The notes beneath the pieces are model-generated. The model had not been told where the DNA came from and ran no database searches. It saw only the letters and a program-made list of their open reading frames with translations. The translations under genes were made by a program, and so were the position numbers. From assembly GCA_017643495.1 (NCBI GenBank), contig JAEPNK010000001.1, positions 1,035,623 to 1,099,622 of the forward strand: a stretch of 64,000 bases of DNA, written 5' to 3'. Within the stretch, counting starts at the first letter, position 1; the number at the start of each line of letters is the position of its first letter. Origin of the DNA: Rhizobiaceae bacterium (GTDB taxonomy: Bacteria > Pseudomonadota > Alphaproteobacteria > Rhizobiales > Rhizobiaceae). Shown here piece after piece: positions 26,385 to 35,327 of the stretch.

Positions 26385-27749
26385 ATGCTTTCATATGTTC
26401 ACCTGCTCCCGACCATTCGCCTGTTGCTGGTTTCCGCGACAATTGCCTGCCTGTCGGTGCTTCCTGCCCGTGCCATAGATATCCAGGAGGTCGAGACCGA
26501 ATCCGGCATCAAGGCGTTGCTTGTGGAAGATTACACCCTTCCCATCATTGCCATGTCCTATTCGTTTCTCGGGGGCGCAACACAGGATGAGCCTGGCAAG
26601 GAAGGAACCTTGCGGCTGATGACGGCACTGATGGATGAAGGGGCCGGTGAACTGGACAGTGTCGCCTTCCAGTCACGCATGGAAACCCTTGGCATCGACC
26701 TTGGCTTTTCCGCATCCAGGGACAATTTCTCCGGAAACCTTCGTACAGTCCGCTCGGAACTGGAAAGCGCCACTGACCTGCTTGCCATGGCGATCAACGA
26801 GCCGCGTTTCGATGTTGATGCGGTGGAGCGGATGCGCGACGCCTTGCGCACAAACCTGATACGCAGTGAGACGGATCCCGGTTTTCAGGCCAGACGCGCC
26901 CTTCGCAACACGGTATTTCCCGGGCACCCCTATGCCCGCAATATCGGTGGCAACCTGAAAAGCATTGATACCATCACCCGTGATGACATGCTTGCGATGA
27001 AGGAAAAAATCCTGGCCCGGGAAACCCTGATGATTGGGGTGGTCGGTGCAATCAGTCCTGAAGAATTGCGCACCATGCTGGACAGGATATTTGGCAAACT
27101 GTCAGCAAAGTCATCGCTTGACCCGGTCGCCGACATCGAACCGGTGCTGGGCAAACAGGTGGAAGTTGAAATGCCAACGCCCAACATGTCGATCCAGATG
27201 ATTTACCGGGGCATAGAGCGCAGTGATCCGGATTTCTTTGCAGCCCATATGATGAACCATGTGCTGGGCGGCGGGACCTTTTCCTCAAGGCTATATGAGG
27301 AAGTGCGTGAAAAGCGCGGTCTTGCCTATGGTGTCAATTCGGGCATTTCCATTCTCGATCATGCGCAGTTTCTTGCTGCAGGAACCTCGACAAGGGCTGA
27401 CAACGGCGCCAAGGCAATGGAGGTCATTCGCACTGAAATAAGACGCATGGTTGAAGAAGGCGTGAGTGAAGAGGAGCTCGAAAAGGCAAAGAAATATGTT
27501 GCCGGTTCCTATGCGATTGCCAACCTCGACACATCGGCCAAGATTGCCCGTGTACTGGTTGCCATCCAGCGCGAAAAGCTCGGACTTGATTATATCGATA
27601 CCCGCGAGGCGCAGATTGCCGCCGTCAGTGTAGAGGATGTGAACCGCATGGCGAGGCAATTGCTGGATGTCGACCCGACAGTGATCGTGGTGCAGCCTCC
27701 CGAACAGCCTGCGGATACTGACGGGCAGGCTGAAAGGCTTTCACAGTAA
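26385..27749 (+). CDS. M16 family protein, non-catalytic partner
   Basis: A 454-residue paralogue of the preceding gene with an N-terminal signal peptide ending near ARA|IDI. At the HxxEH position it reads LRLMTALMDEG, so no zinc site exists. The C-terminal half keeps REKRGLAYGVNSG, where the Arg and Tyr match the substrate-positioning pair of M16B enzymes. The two genes thus complement each other: one supplies zinc chemistry, the other the R/Y pair, as in known bacterial M16 heterodimers. Confidence 0.9.
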   Translation: MLSYVHLLPTIRLLLVSATIACLSVLPARAIDIQEVETESGIKALLVEDYTLPIIAMSYSFLGGATQDEPGKEGTLRLMTALMDEGAGELDSVAFQSRMETLGIDLGFSASRDNFSGNLRTVRSELESATDLLAMAINEPRFDVDAVERMRDALRTNLIRSETDPGFQARRALRNTVFPGHPYARNIGGNLKSIDTITRDDMLAMKEKILARETLMIGVVGAISPEELRTMLDRIFGKLSAKSSLDPVADIEPVLGKQVEVEMPTPNMSIQMIYRGIERSDPDFFAAHMMNHVLGGGTFSSRLYEEVREKRGLAYGVNSGISILDHAQFLAAGTSTRADNGAKAMEVIRTEIRRMVEEGVSEEELEKAKKYVAGSYAIANLDTSAKIARVLVAIQREKLGLDYIDTREAQIAAVSVEDVNRMARQLLDVDPTVIVVQPPEQPADTDGQAERLSQ

Positions 27750-27774
27750 GCCGGTTTGCACCGGGAAATTGCCG

Positions 27775-27795
27775 GACCGGGTTTGACGACCGGTC
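27775..27795. terminator. Dyad between convergent M16 and lpxK genes
   Basis: GACCGG and CCGGTC with a nine-base loop; the right arm overlaps the lpxK stop codon. No U-tract on either side, so termination is possible but not proven. Confidence 0.4.
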
Positions 27796-28825
27796 AGTGT
27801 GCGAGCTTGCGTTTTCTTGCCCGTTCAACGGCAGTATCGACAATCCGTGAAAGAATTGCAGGGTCGTTGGGAACCAGTTCGATTTTCACGGTTTCGCAAG
27901 TTTCGGCCAGTTTGTTCTGGAGTGTTCCCATGCCCTTCAGCCGGGCATGGTCCTTGGTCGTGGTAAGCAGCAGTTCGCCGCCTTTTCCCGCCCGTTGCAG
28001 CAGGTCTTCACACTCTTCTTCCAGATAGACATGGTGGTCGCCGAAGGGGAGGGCGGCAACGAGGTCGACGCCAATCTTCCTGAGCATGTCGAAAAACTTG
28101 TCCGGATCACCAATCCCGGCAAAGGCGATTGCGCGCTTGCCTGCAATCCGGGTTTTGCCAACCACGCTGACACTTGCCCGGAAAATCGGTTTTGCTGCCC
28201 GTGCAGCCTTGCGGATTACAAGCGCAGCCCCATCGCCATCGCCGATCACGATCAGGCCGTCCACATGATGCATCTGGGCGGAAACGGGAACCCGCATCGG
28301 TCCAGCGGGCATGGTAAACCCGTTGCCAAGTCCCCTGCGGGCATCGACCACCACCAGACAGTAGTCCTTGTGAAGATGAGGGTTCTGAAAACCGTCATCC
28401 ATGATGATGAGGTCACAGCCTTCTTCGGCGAGAAGTTCGGCTCCAACTAGCCGGTCGGGTGAGATGACAGTCTTGGCGAACGCCGCGTGTAGCAAGGCCT
28501 CGTCGCCGACATCATGTGCGTTGTGGCGATCGGGCTTGACGATTGTTGCCGAGGTGATTGCGCCGCCATGACCTCTGGAAAGTATGCCGGGTTGCAATCC
28601 GCGCTTGCGGGCATAGCGCACCAGCATCTGTACGGTGGGCGTCTTGCCGGCGCCACCGGTAACGAAGTTGCCGACACAGATCACGGGTACCGGTACGCTG
28701 CCCGAAGGTGCCGCGGCCATTCTGCGTGCGCTGACGCGGCCGTAGAAAAAGGCAAGTGGGGAGAGCAGGACGGCTTGCCAGCCCGGTTTTTTCCACCAGA
28801 ACGGGGGTGCCTCATCAAGCGCCAT
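27794..28825 (-). CDS. lpxK: Tetraacyldisaccharide 4'-kinase LpxK
   Basis: A 343-residue inner-membrane-associated kinase that phosphorylates the lipid A disaccharide at the 4' position. Walker A GGAGKTP (57-63), preceded by VPVICVGNFVTG, and DDGFQNPHLHKD near 141-152 are LpxK hallmarks. The N-terminal 30 residues form the membrane anchor. Its ATG overlaps the waaA stop (TGATG), so the genes are translationally coupled. Confidence 0.95.
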   Translation of the reverse strand: MALDEAPPFWWKKPGWQAVLLSPLAFFYGRVSARRMAAAPSGSVPVPVICVGNFVTGGAGKTPTVQMLVRYARKRGLQPGILSRGHGGAITSATIVKPDRHNAHDVGDEALLHAAFAKTVISPDRLVGAELLAEEGCDLIIMDDGFQNPHLHKDYCLVVVDARRGLGNGFTMPAGPMRVPVSAQMHHVDGLIVIGDGDGAALVIRKAARAAKPIFRASVSVVGKTRIAGKRAIAFAGIGDPDKFFDMLRKIGVDLVAALPFGDHHVYLEEECEDLLQRAGKGGELLLTTTKDHARLKGMGTLQNKLAETCETVKIELVPNDPAILSRIVDTAVERARKRKLAH

Positions 28826-30135
28826 CAGCCCATGCTCCCCAGGTCACGCCTGACAGTCAGCGGGAAGAGATACGCATCCAGCACATTCACTGTCTTTTCC
28901 AGCCCGCCACCAAGTTCCACGATGGATTTCAGTGCAGACAGTCCCATTCTTTCCCGTTCAGCCGGGTTGTTCAACAAAAACTCGATATTGGCGGCGAGCA
29001 TCTTTTCATCGGAAACAAGCCTGACGCCACCGGCTTCCAGCAGTTTCTTGTATGTATCGCGAAAGTTTTGCACATGCCTGCCGGAAACGATTGCCGTCCC
29101 GGTTGCAGCCGGTTCCAGCGGATTCTGACCACCGGAAGAAGCAAGGCTCTTGCCCATGAAAGCCACCTGCACCAGACTCAGAAACAGGCCCATTTCACCA
29201 ATCGTGTCACACAGGTAAATATCGGTGCCGGTTTCAATTGTCTCTCTCCTGCTGCGCCTTGCAACCTTGAGGTCATGGGCACCAAGCATCGCCTCTATGC
29301 CATCGGCGCGCTCCGGATGCCGCGGGGCAATCAGGGTCAGCAGGCCGGGTATCCGCTCACGAAGCGAGCGATGGATCCTTGCTACAATCTCCTCCTCGCC
29401 CTCATGGGTGCTGACCGCTATCCAGGTGGGACGACTGTCTATCCGTTTTTCCAGATGCGCTTTCTCTGTCTCGTCAAAAGGCAGTGTATGATTGTCTGCT
29501 TTGAGATTGCCCGAAATGCTGACCGGGTGGGCACCGAGCTTGCGGAACCGTTTGCCATCGGTTTCCGACTGGGCGACCACATGGGAGAAATGTTCAAACA
29601 GGCTTTCGGCGAGGCCCGATGCATTGGTCCAGCGCCGGAAAGAGCGGTCGGACATCCGCGCATTCACCAGAACCGAGGGGGTTTTTCTCTGGGCCAGTTC
29701 CAGCATGGTCATCGGCCAGATTTCGGATTCGGTGAAAATGGCAAGGTCAGGCTGCCAGTGATCGAGAAACCGCTCCAGCGCCGGTTTCAGGTCAAGCGGA
29801 ACATACTGGTGGAAGGATTGCTTGGGCAGGCGTTTGCGCATCACCTGCGCGGAGGTCACCGTGCCGGTGGTCATGATCGTGTTGATGCCGAGTTCGTTGA
29901 CATGTTCCACCAATGGCATCACGGCCATCGATTCACCGACGCTTGCTGCATGGAACCAGACCATGGGGCCGGCCGGTTTGTCAGCGCTCGGATAGCCGTA
30001 TCGTTCGTAACGGCGGCTACGGTCCTCTTTTCCCCTCGATGCCCGAAAACGCAGGAACGGCCCCATGAACGGGTAGGCGGCATAGCCGATGCCCCGGTAT
30101 GTACCCAGGGCTATTTTGCTGAAAAGACTGCTCAT
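28825..30135 (-). CDS. waaA: 3-deoxy-D-manno-octulosonic acid (Kdo) transferase
   Basis: A 436-residue GT30 glycosyltransferase that adds Kdo to lipid IVA at the inner membrane. An N-terminal hydrophobic anchor, the acceptor-domain segment KEDRSRRYERYG with the presumed catalytic Glu, VWFHAASVGE (about 59-68), and the C-terminal GGQNPLEPAATGTAI CMP-Kdo-binding region are clear. It overlaps the DUF374 gene upstream by four bases (ATGA) and lpxK downstream by one. Confidence 0.95.
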   Translation of the reverse strand: MSSLFSKIALGTYRGIGYAAYPFMGPFLRFRASRGKEDRSRRYERYGYPSADKPAGPMVWFHAASVGESMAVMPLVEHVNELGINTIMTTGTVTSAQVMRKRLPKQSFHQYVPLDLKPALERFLDHWQPDLAIFTESEIWPMTMLELAQRKTPSVLVNARMSDRSFRRWTNASGLAESLFEHFSHVVAQSETDGKRFRKLGAHPVSISGNLKADNHTLPFDETEKAHLEKRIDSRPTWIAVSTHEGEEEIVARIHRSLRERIPGLLTLIAPRHPERADGIEAMLGAHDLKVARRSRRETIETGTDIYLCDTIGEMGLFLSLVQVAFMGKSLASSGGQNPLEPAATGTAIVSGRHVQNFRDTYKKLLEAGGVRLVSDEKMLAANIEFLLNNPAERERMGLSALKSIVELGGGLEKTVNVLDAYLFPLTVRRDLGSMG

Positions 30136-30875
30136 TCCGGCTTTCCGGTTAACGCATAGGCCCGCCCGGTTATACGCTGCATTTCCTGCTCCAGCAATTG
30201 CCGGGCCTGCTCAAGCATTGCATCATCGGCATTGGCCGGAACCTCGACAACATCGCCCATGACAATTGCCGTGGTTCCAAATGGCAGGTTGAGCGCTGCC
30301 CGGTCCCAGGCCTTTGAGAAAACCAGCCGGCGGCTTGAAGCAATGGCAAGTGGCACAATGGGAGCGTGCGAGCGTTGAGCCAGCATGACGATCCCGAGCC
30401 CCGCACGCCGTGCAATTCCCTGCGGGATATCGGCCGTCTGCACAACATTGTCGCCTTTTTCGAGTGCCCTCATCATGTCAAGGAAACCGGTCATGCCGCC
30501 CTTGCGCAGGGTGTTTTTCTGTTCCCTGCCTCCCGACGCTCGGATCGTGCGATTGCCAAACATCTCGACCACCCGTGCGGTAACCTCGCCATCGAAATTG
30601 CGCGAGATCATGGCGGATGCATTGAGGCCGATCGGCACGGCAGGCATGAGGATATGCTGGCCGTGCCAGACACCGACGATCACGGGCAGGTGGGGCCGGA
30701 CGCGCTCAAGTGCATCCGGTGGCTCGACGACGAATCGGTTCGTGGCAACCACAAGCTTGAGATACCAATAGGCAAGGCGGGAAAGTATGGCGATTGCAAC
30801 CGGACCCTGGGTTACACGCCGGATGAATTTCCTGAATGTCTTCCGCCTGCCCTTTTTCCGGCGGTCAGACGTCAT
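30132..30875 (-). CDS. DUF374 protein, lysophospholipid acyltransferase-like
   Basis: A 247-residue protein of the DUF374 family, related to lysophospholipid acyltransferases. An N-terminal basic and amphipathic helix leads to PVIVGVWHGQHILMP (about 64-78), FGNRTIRASGG, and TADIPQGIARRAGLGIVMLA near 147-166. It always travels with waaA/lpxK in alphaproteobacteria, so a role in lipid A or envelope lipid assembly is inferred, not shown. The ATG at 30875 was preferred over the GTG three bases upstream because of GGAA spacing. It overlaps the DUF4170 gene by 11 bases. Confidence 0.85.
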   Translation of the reverse strand: MTSDRRKKGRRKTFRKFIRRVTQGPVAIAILSRLAYWYLKLVVATNRFVVEPPDALERVRPHLPVIVGVWHGQHILMPAVPIGLNASAMISRNFDGEVTARVVEMFGNRTIRASGGREQKNTLRKGGMTGFLDMMRALEKGDNVVQTADIPQGIARRAGLGIVMLAQRSHAPIVPLAIASSRRLVFSKAWDRAALNLPFGTTAIVMGDVVEVPANADDAMLEQARQLLEQEMQRITGRAYALTGKPE

Positions 30876-31104
30876 CACTTTCCGGATCTAGGAGGCGGTG
30901 CATGTGCACAATGAAATAGCGCATGTGTGCGTTGTCGACAGAAGCCTGCGCCTTTGATCTCCAGGCTTGCTCGGCTGTCGCATAATCGGGAAATATCCCG
31001 ACAATATCCAGATCCTTGAGGTCACGAAACTGTACCCCCTTGAGATCCTCAAGCTCACCGCCAAACACCAGGTGAAGGAGTTGCTTGCCCTTGTTGTCAG
31101 TCAT
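30865..31104 (-). CDS. DUF4170 small protein
   Basis: A 79-residue protein with the DUF4170 pattern: HLVFGGELEDLKGVQF, LDIVGIFPDYATAEQAW and HMRYFIVHMHRLLDPE. The ATG at 31104 is chosen because a GGAG box lies seven bases upstream; the frame also allows 31116. Function unknown. It sits between the CysQ-like gene and DUF374, and the overlaps imply a single transcript with waaA and lpxK. Confidence 0.88.
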   Translation of the reverse strand: MTDNKGKQLLHLVFGGELEDLKGVQFRDLKDLDIVGIFPDYATAEQAWRSKAQASVDNAHMRYFIVHMHRLLDPESDDV

Positions 31105-31157
31105 TACGGTCTCCATGCATTTTTGGATTGTCTAAACCATATTGCGGGGCCATGTAA

Positions 31158-32006
31158 CTATTGAATGACCCCGGTTTGTTTCGCAAGGGACAAAATTTCC
31201 CCGTGTTTTTGCCTATGGCCTGCCACCAGTCCGGGCAAAATAACCCGGCTCTGGTTGTAGCGAAGCGGATTGCTGTCGGTGTCACTCAACTGCCCGCCCG
31301 CTTCTTCGAGTATCAGGTCTGCCGCCGCAACATCCCATTCGCTGGCGCCGGGTCTGGCAAACGCGCCGTCCAGTTCGCCGATTGCAACCAGTGCCAACCG
31401 GTAGGCGAGGGAAGGAATGAAGGGCGCGCATTCGAACGGTTTTCCGGGCAGCGCCTCGATAATGCTGATCAGTTTCTTCGAGCCGGTTACCCTTGGTTTG
31501 CCTGCTGATTTTCGCGGCCGGGCCGGTACTCCCTTGAGTTCCAGCCCCTTTCCGTGGCTGGCCAAAAAGGTTCGCCCAAGCGCCGGGCAGTGCAGGATCG
31601 CATGAACCGGACGGTCATTTTCAACGATTGCAATCGAGATACACCATTCTTCACTGCCTTCGATGAAACCGCGCGTGCCGTCAATCGGGTCGGCAATCAC
31701 CACCCGGCTTCCTTCCAGCCGTTTTTCCATGCGGGCATCGGTATCGGCAGTTTCTTCGGAAAGCCAGCCGTAGGAAGGCCGTGCTTCGGCAAACCCGTTG
31801 CGAAGGAAATCGTCGATTGCATCATCGGCTTCCGAGACCGGAGAATTGCCGGATTTGTAGCGAACCTCGTTACGGGCACGAAAATAGGTAAGGCCGATCT
31901 CTCCCGCTTTTTCAGCCAAGTGAGTGAGCAGCGCCCGGTCACTTGAATATGCTTCTCCGGCCGTGCCTGCTGACGGGGGACTGCCCTTGTCCTTACTTGC
32001 CGCCAA
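31158..32006 (-). CDS. Inositol-monophosphatase-fold phosphatase, CysQ-like
   Basis: A 282-residue member of the FIG (IMPase/FBPase/CysQ) family. The metal site is visible as WLSEET (Glu), ADPIDGTRGFIEG (Asp-Pro-Ile-Asp-Gly-Thr) and EWDVAAADLILEEAGG. It probably acts as 3'(2'),5'-bisphosphate nucleotidase, the usual assignment for this gene beside pmbA and DUF4170, but inositol phosphatase is possible. The start is a TTG at 32006 inside the last codons of pmbA, with AAGG upstream; no ATG is available in the N-terminal region. Confidence 0.85.
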   Translation of the reverse strand: MAASKDKGSPPSAGTAGEAYSSDRALLTHLAEKAGEIGLTYFRARNEVRYKSGNSPVSEADDAIDDFLRNGFAEARPSYGWLSEETADTDARMEKRLEGSRVVIADPIDGTRGFIEGSEEWCISIAIVENDRPVHAILHCPALGRTFLASHGKGLELKGVPARPRKSAGKPRVTGSKKLISIIEALPGKPFECAPFIPSLAYRLALVAIGELDGAFARPGASEWDVAAADLILEEAGGQLSDTDSNPLRYNQSRVILPGLVAGHRQKHGEILSLAKQTGVIQ

Positions 32007-33345
32007 TGGTCATGCCTTCCACCAGAAGGGTTGGTGCATTGGTTGAATACTTGAAATCAAGATCACTTGCCGGTGTCATGTTCATGAACATGTCTGCCAG
32101 ATTGCCGGCAACCGTGATCTCTGCCACCGGAAACGCGATTTCTCCGTTTTCAATCCAGTAGCCGGAAGCGCCTTTTGAATAGTCCCCGGTTACCATGTTG
32201 ATGCCGTGGCCGATGGTCTCTGTGAGATAAAGCCCCTGGCTGATCTGTGAAATCATTTCTTCCGGTGTTTTTGTGCCCGGCTCCATGTAGCAATTGGTCG
32301 TTGAAGGTGAGGTGCCGGATCCGCTGCGGCTTGCTCGCCCGTTGGTCTCAAGGTCCAGTTCTCTCGCTGTTGCACAATCCAGGAACCAGTCCTGCAGAAT
32401 GCCGTCTTCAACCATAACCAGTTTCTGGCAGGTTACACCCTCACCATCGAAAAGCTTTGAGCCGGGCTTGCGCACCATCAGTGGGTCATCAATGATGCGG
32501 ATGTTCCCGGCAGCCACCTGCTTGCCCATCCGGTCGCGGAGAAAACTTGTTTTTCTGGCAACGGAGGACGCGTTGATTGCACCGCAAAGCGTACCCAGAA
32601 CGCCTGCGGAAATGCGCGGATCCATGACAATGGGAAACGCCCCGGACGGTACCTGACTGGGGTTGAGCCGACGCACGGTGCGCTCACCGGCAGCAGTGCC
32701 GATTTCAGTCGCGCTCTTGAGGTCGGCAAGATGTGTTTTGCTGTCATATTCATAGTCCCGCTCCATCGTCGTTCCCTCTCCGGCCACCAGAGAGGAGGAA
32801 AGCGAGAAGCCCGAGCGTTCAACACTGCCCACAAAGCCGTGCGAGGTTGCCAGCACGAAACCGCTGCGGCTGTATCCCATGCCACTGCCCATGGACTTGG
32901 TTATGCCGGTAACCGCAAGGCCAGCTTCTTCTGCGGCGAGGGCTTGCTCTTCCAGGAGGCTGGCATCGGGTGCCGTTTCATCCAGCAGGTCCAGCTTGGC
33001 ATTCTGTTCGGCAAGATGTTTCGGATCGAACAGGCGACCCTTGTCTGCAAGTCCCTGATATGGATCCTCGGGTGACACGCGTGCCATTGCAACGGCGCGT
33101 TCGGCAAGTGCCTCCGGATCATTGCCTTGGTTGGCACTAACGCTGGCAACACGGTTTCCGCAGAATACACGCAAGTGCAGGGCATCTGCTTCCGAACGGT
33201 TGGAGTTTTCAACGTTCCCCTCACGCACGGAGACGGCAAGTGATTCTCCGCTGGCAACAACCACATCGCAGGAATCGGCTCCTGCTTTGCGTGCAAAATC
33301 GACAAGGCGTGCCGCATTGGCTTCAAGGGATGGAAGATCAATCAT
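31993..33345 (-). CDS. pmbA: TldD/PmbA-family metallopeptidase homologue (TldE)
   Basis: A 450-residue PmbA/TldE, the non-zinc partner of the TldD/TldE proteolytic complex that matures some peptides and degrades unfolded peptides. AGADSCDVVVASGESL near the N-terminus and the glycine-rich C-terminal half (SNRSEAD, RSGSGTSPSTTNCYMEPG) match the family, and no HExxxH zinc motif is present, as expected for TldE. tldD is not in the window. It overlaps the CysQ-like gene by 14 bases and heads the minus-strand block to lpxK. Confidence 0.92.
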   Translation of the reverse strand: MIDLPSLEANAARLVDFARKAGADSCDVVVASGESLAVSVREGNVENSNRSEADALHLRVFCGNRVASVSANQGNDPEALAERAVAMARVSPEDPYQGLADKGRLFDPKHLAEQNAKLDLLDETAPDASLLEEQALAAEEAGLAVTGITKSMGSGMGYSRSGFVLATSHGFVGSVERSGFSLSSSLVAGEGTTMERDYEYDSKTHLADLKSATEIGTAAGERTVRRLNPSQVPSGAFPIVMDPRISAGVLGTLCGAINASSVARKTSFLRDRMGKQVAAGNIRIIDDPLMVRKPGSKLFDGEGVTCQKLVMVEDGILQDWFLDCATARELDLETNGRASRSGSGTSPSTTNCYMEPGTKTPEEMISQISQGLYLTETIGHGINMVTGDYSKGASGYWIENGEIAFPVAEITVAGNLADMFMNMTPASDLDFKYSTNAPTLLVEGMTIGGK

Positions 33346-33474
33346 GATAAGGTCGCAATTACAGGAGAAGTCGGGTACGAAATTTCATCGATGGGTTTCA
33401 CACTCCCTTGATAAGGTTCTACACTTTCCAAGTCCAGTTCGCTTTCGCCTTCAACGCCAGACCGGAGCTTGCAG

Positions 33475-35322
33475 ATGGCAACACCTGAAGTTTATACCCA
33501 GACCGTAATCCTCTTGGGCGGGGCTGTTCTTGCCGCTCCGGTTTCCAAGAAACTGGGTCTGGGCACGGTGCTGGGTTACCTGATTGCCGGTCTGGTTTTA
33601 GGGCCGGTGCTCGGTATTGTCAGCAATGGTGAGCGGATACTGCATTTTGCTGAACTGGGTATCGTTTTCCTGCTGTTCATTCTGGGTCTCGAAATGCGAC
33701 CGTCAAGACTGTGGGCGATGCGGCGCGACATTCTTGGGCTGGGAACCACACAGGTCATGTTTTGCGGACTGATGCTGACCACGCTCGGCATGTTTATCGC
33801 GCCAACTTTCAGTATTGCGCTGGTCGGCGGTTTCGGCCTCGCGCTGTCATCTACCGCATACGTTCTGCAGACCCTTGAAACACGCAAGGAATTCAACACC
33901 GCCTATGGTCAGAAAAGTTTCTCTGTCCTGCTGTTCCAGGACATAGCGATCATTCCCATGCTGGCCATTGTGCCGTTGTTGTCGAATGTTGCAAACACCG
34001 GCAGTGACTGGTCGGCCTTCCTGATTGGCGTGGGTGCGATTGCAATCGTGCTGTTTGCCGGTCGCTATCTGCTCAATCCGTTGTTGCGGGTGATTGCGCG
34101 TACCGGTGCGCATGAAGCAATGATTGCAACGGCACTGCTGGTTGTCTTCGGTGCGGCAATGCTGATGCAGGCAGCCGGTCTTTCCATGGCGCTTGGTTCT
34201 TTCCTTGCCGGTGTACTGCTGGCGGAATCATCCTTCAAGCTTGAACTGGAAGCCAATATCGAACCGTTCCGGGGTATCCTGCTCGGCCTGTTTTTCATGG
34301 CCGTCGGGCTTTCTCTCAATATCGATATCCTGCTGGAGAACTGGCTTGCCATCATCGCCTGTGTGCTTGTGGCAATGCTGGTCAAGTCGGCCTGCATCTT
34401 TCTTGCCTGCCGTGCGTTCGGAACGACCGTTCCCGACAGTATCCGGGCTGGTGCAATTCTTTCCCAGCACGGTGAATTCGGGTTCGTCCTGTTTGCCTCT
34501 GCTCTCAGCATTGGCGTACTTGGTCCGAAATCCTCATCCTTCCTGATTGCCATGGTGGTTCTTTCGATGGCGATGACCCCGTTATCCGTTTGGCTCGGTG
34601 GCAAGCTGATCACCTATCTGCACCGGGATGGCGAGGAAGCGGAAATGCAGGAGGATTTTTCCGGTGCGGGTCGCTCGCCTGTCCTGATGATCGGGTTTTC
34701 GAGGATTGGTCAGATCGCTGCCCAGGCGCTGCTTGCCGCCGGTGTGGATGTAACCATCATTGACAACAATCCGAACACCATCCGCAATGCGGCGCGGTTC
34801 GGTTTCAGGATTTATTTCGGCAATGGTGCACGCAAGGAAGTGCTGGTTGCTGCGGGTATCAAGGATGCATCCATTGTGGCCATCTGCACCCATTTGCCGG
34901 AAACCACCAACCGGATTGTCGACATTGTTGCCAGCGAATTTCCCGATGTCGAGATTTATGCGCGTGCCTATGACCGGCGCCACACGTTGCAATTGATGGA
35001 CAAGCCGGTGAAATTTCACACGCGTGAAACATTCGAATCCGCGCTGATCCTTGGCGAGGCAATGCTCGAAGGGCTTGGCAAAAGCCGCGACGAGGCCGAG
35101 CAGATCATCGAGGAGGTCCGGGAACTCGACAAGAAACGCCTGCAGGTCCAGTACCGCGAAGGGCTGTATGCCGGTTCGGACATCATGCATTCCAAGCCGG
35201 TTCAGCCTGAACCGCTGGTCGAGCCCCAGCACGAAGCCGAACTTCTGGATCCGCGTTCCCGCGAGGTTGTCGGTGAGGGAGCCGACGATGAATCCGACAA
35301 CCGCACCCGCGAGGATGCCTGA
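33475..35322 (+). CDS. Kef-type (CPA2) cation:proton antiporter with RCK/TrkA-N domain
   Basis: A 615-residue monovalent cation:proton antiporter-2 protein. About 12 membrane helices span residues 8-385 (LLGGAVLAAPVSKKLGLGTV, ELGIVFLLFILGLEM, FFMAVGLSLNIDIL). A cytoplasmic NAD-binding RCK domain follows (MIGFSRIGQIAAQALLAAG, TIIDNNPNTI) and an acidic tail. It most likely exports potassium under thiol or redox control. The ATG at 33475 is set by GGAG seven bases upstream. The next gene starts five bases after its stop. Confidence 0.9.
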   Translation: MATPEVYTQTVILLGGAVLAAPVSKKLGLGTVLGYLIAGLVLGPVLGIVSNGERILHFAELGIVFLLFILGLEMRPSRLWAMRRDILGLGTTQVMFCGLMLTTLGMFIAPTFSIALVGGFGLALSSTAYVLQTLETRKEFNTAYGQKSFSVLLFQDIAIIPMLAIVPLLSNVANTGSDWSAFLIGVGAIAIVLFAGRYLLNPLLRVIARTGAHEAMIATALLVVFGAAMLMQAAGLSMALGSFLAGVLLAESSFKLELEANIEPFRGILLGLFFMAVGLSLNIDILLENWLAIIACVLVAMLVKSACIFLACRAFGTTVPDSIRAGAILSQHGEFGFVLFASALSIGVLGPKSSSFLIAMVVLSMAMTPLSVWLGGKLITYLHRDGEEAEMQEDFSGAGRSPVLMIGFSRIGQIAAQALLAAGVDVTIIDNNPNTIRNAARFGFRIYFGNGARKEVLVAAGIKDASIVAICTHLPETTNRIVDIVASEFPDVEIYARAYDRRHTLQLMDKPVKFHTRETFESALILGEAMLEGLGKSRDEAEQIIEEVRELDKKRLQVQYREGLYAGSDIMHSKPVQPEPLVEPQHEAELLDPRSREVVGEGADDESDNRTREDA

Positions 35323-35327
35323 AACCC

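Noticed and set aside
28756-30159. 467-codon open frame antisense to waaA
   Set aside because: The minus strand encodes a clear WaaA with overlapping operon neighbours; the plus frame matches nothing.
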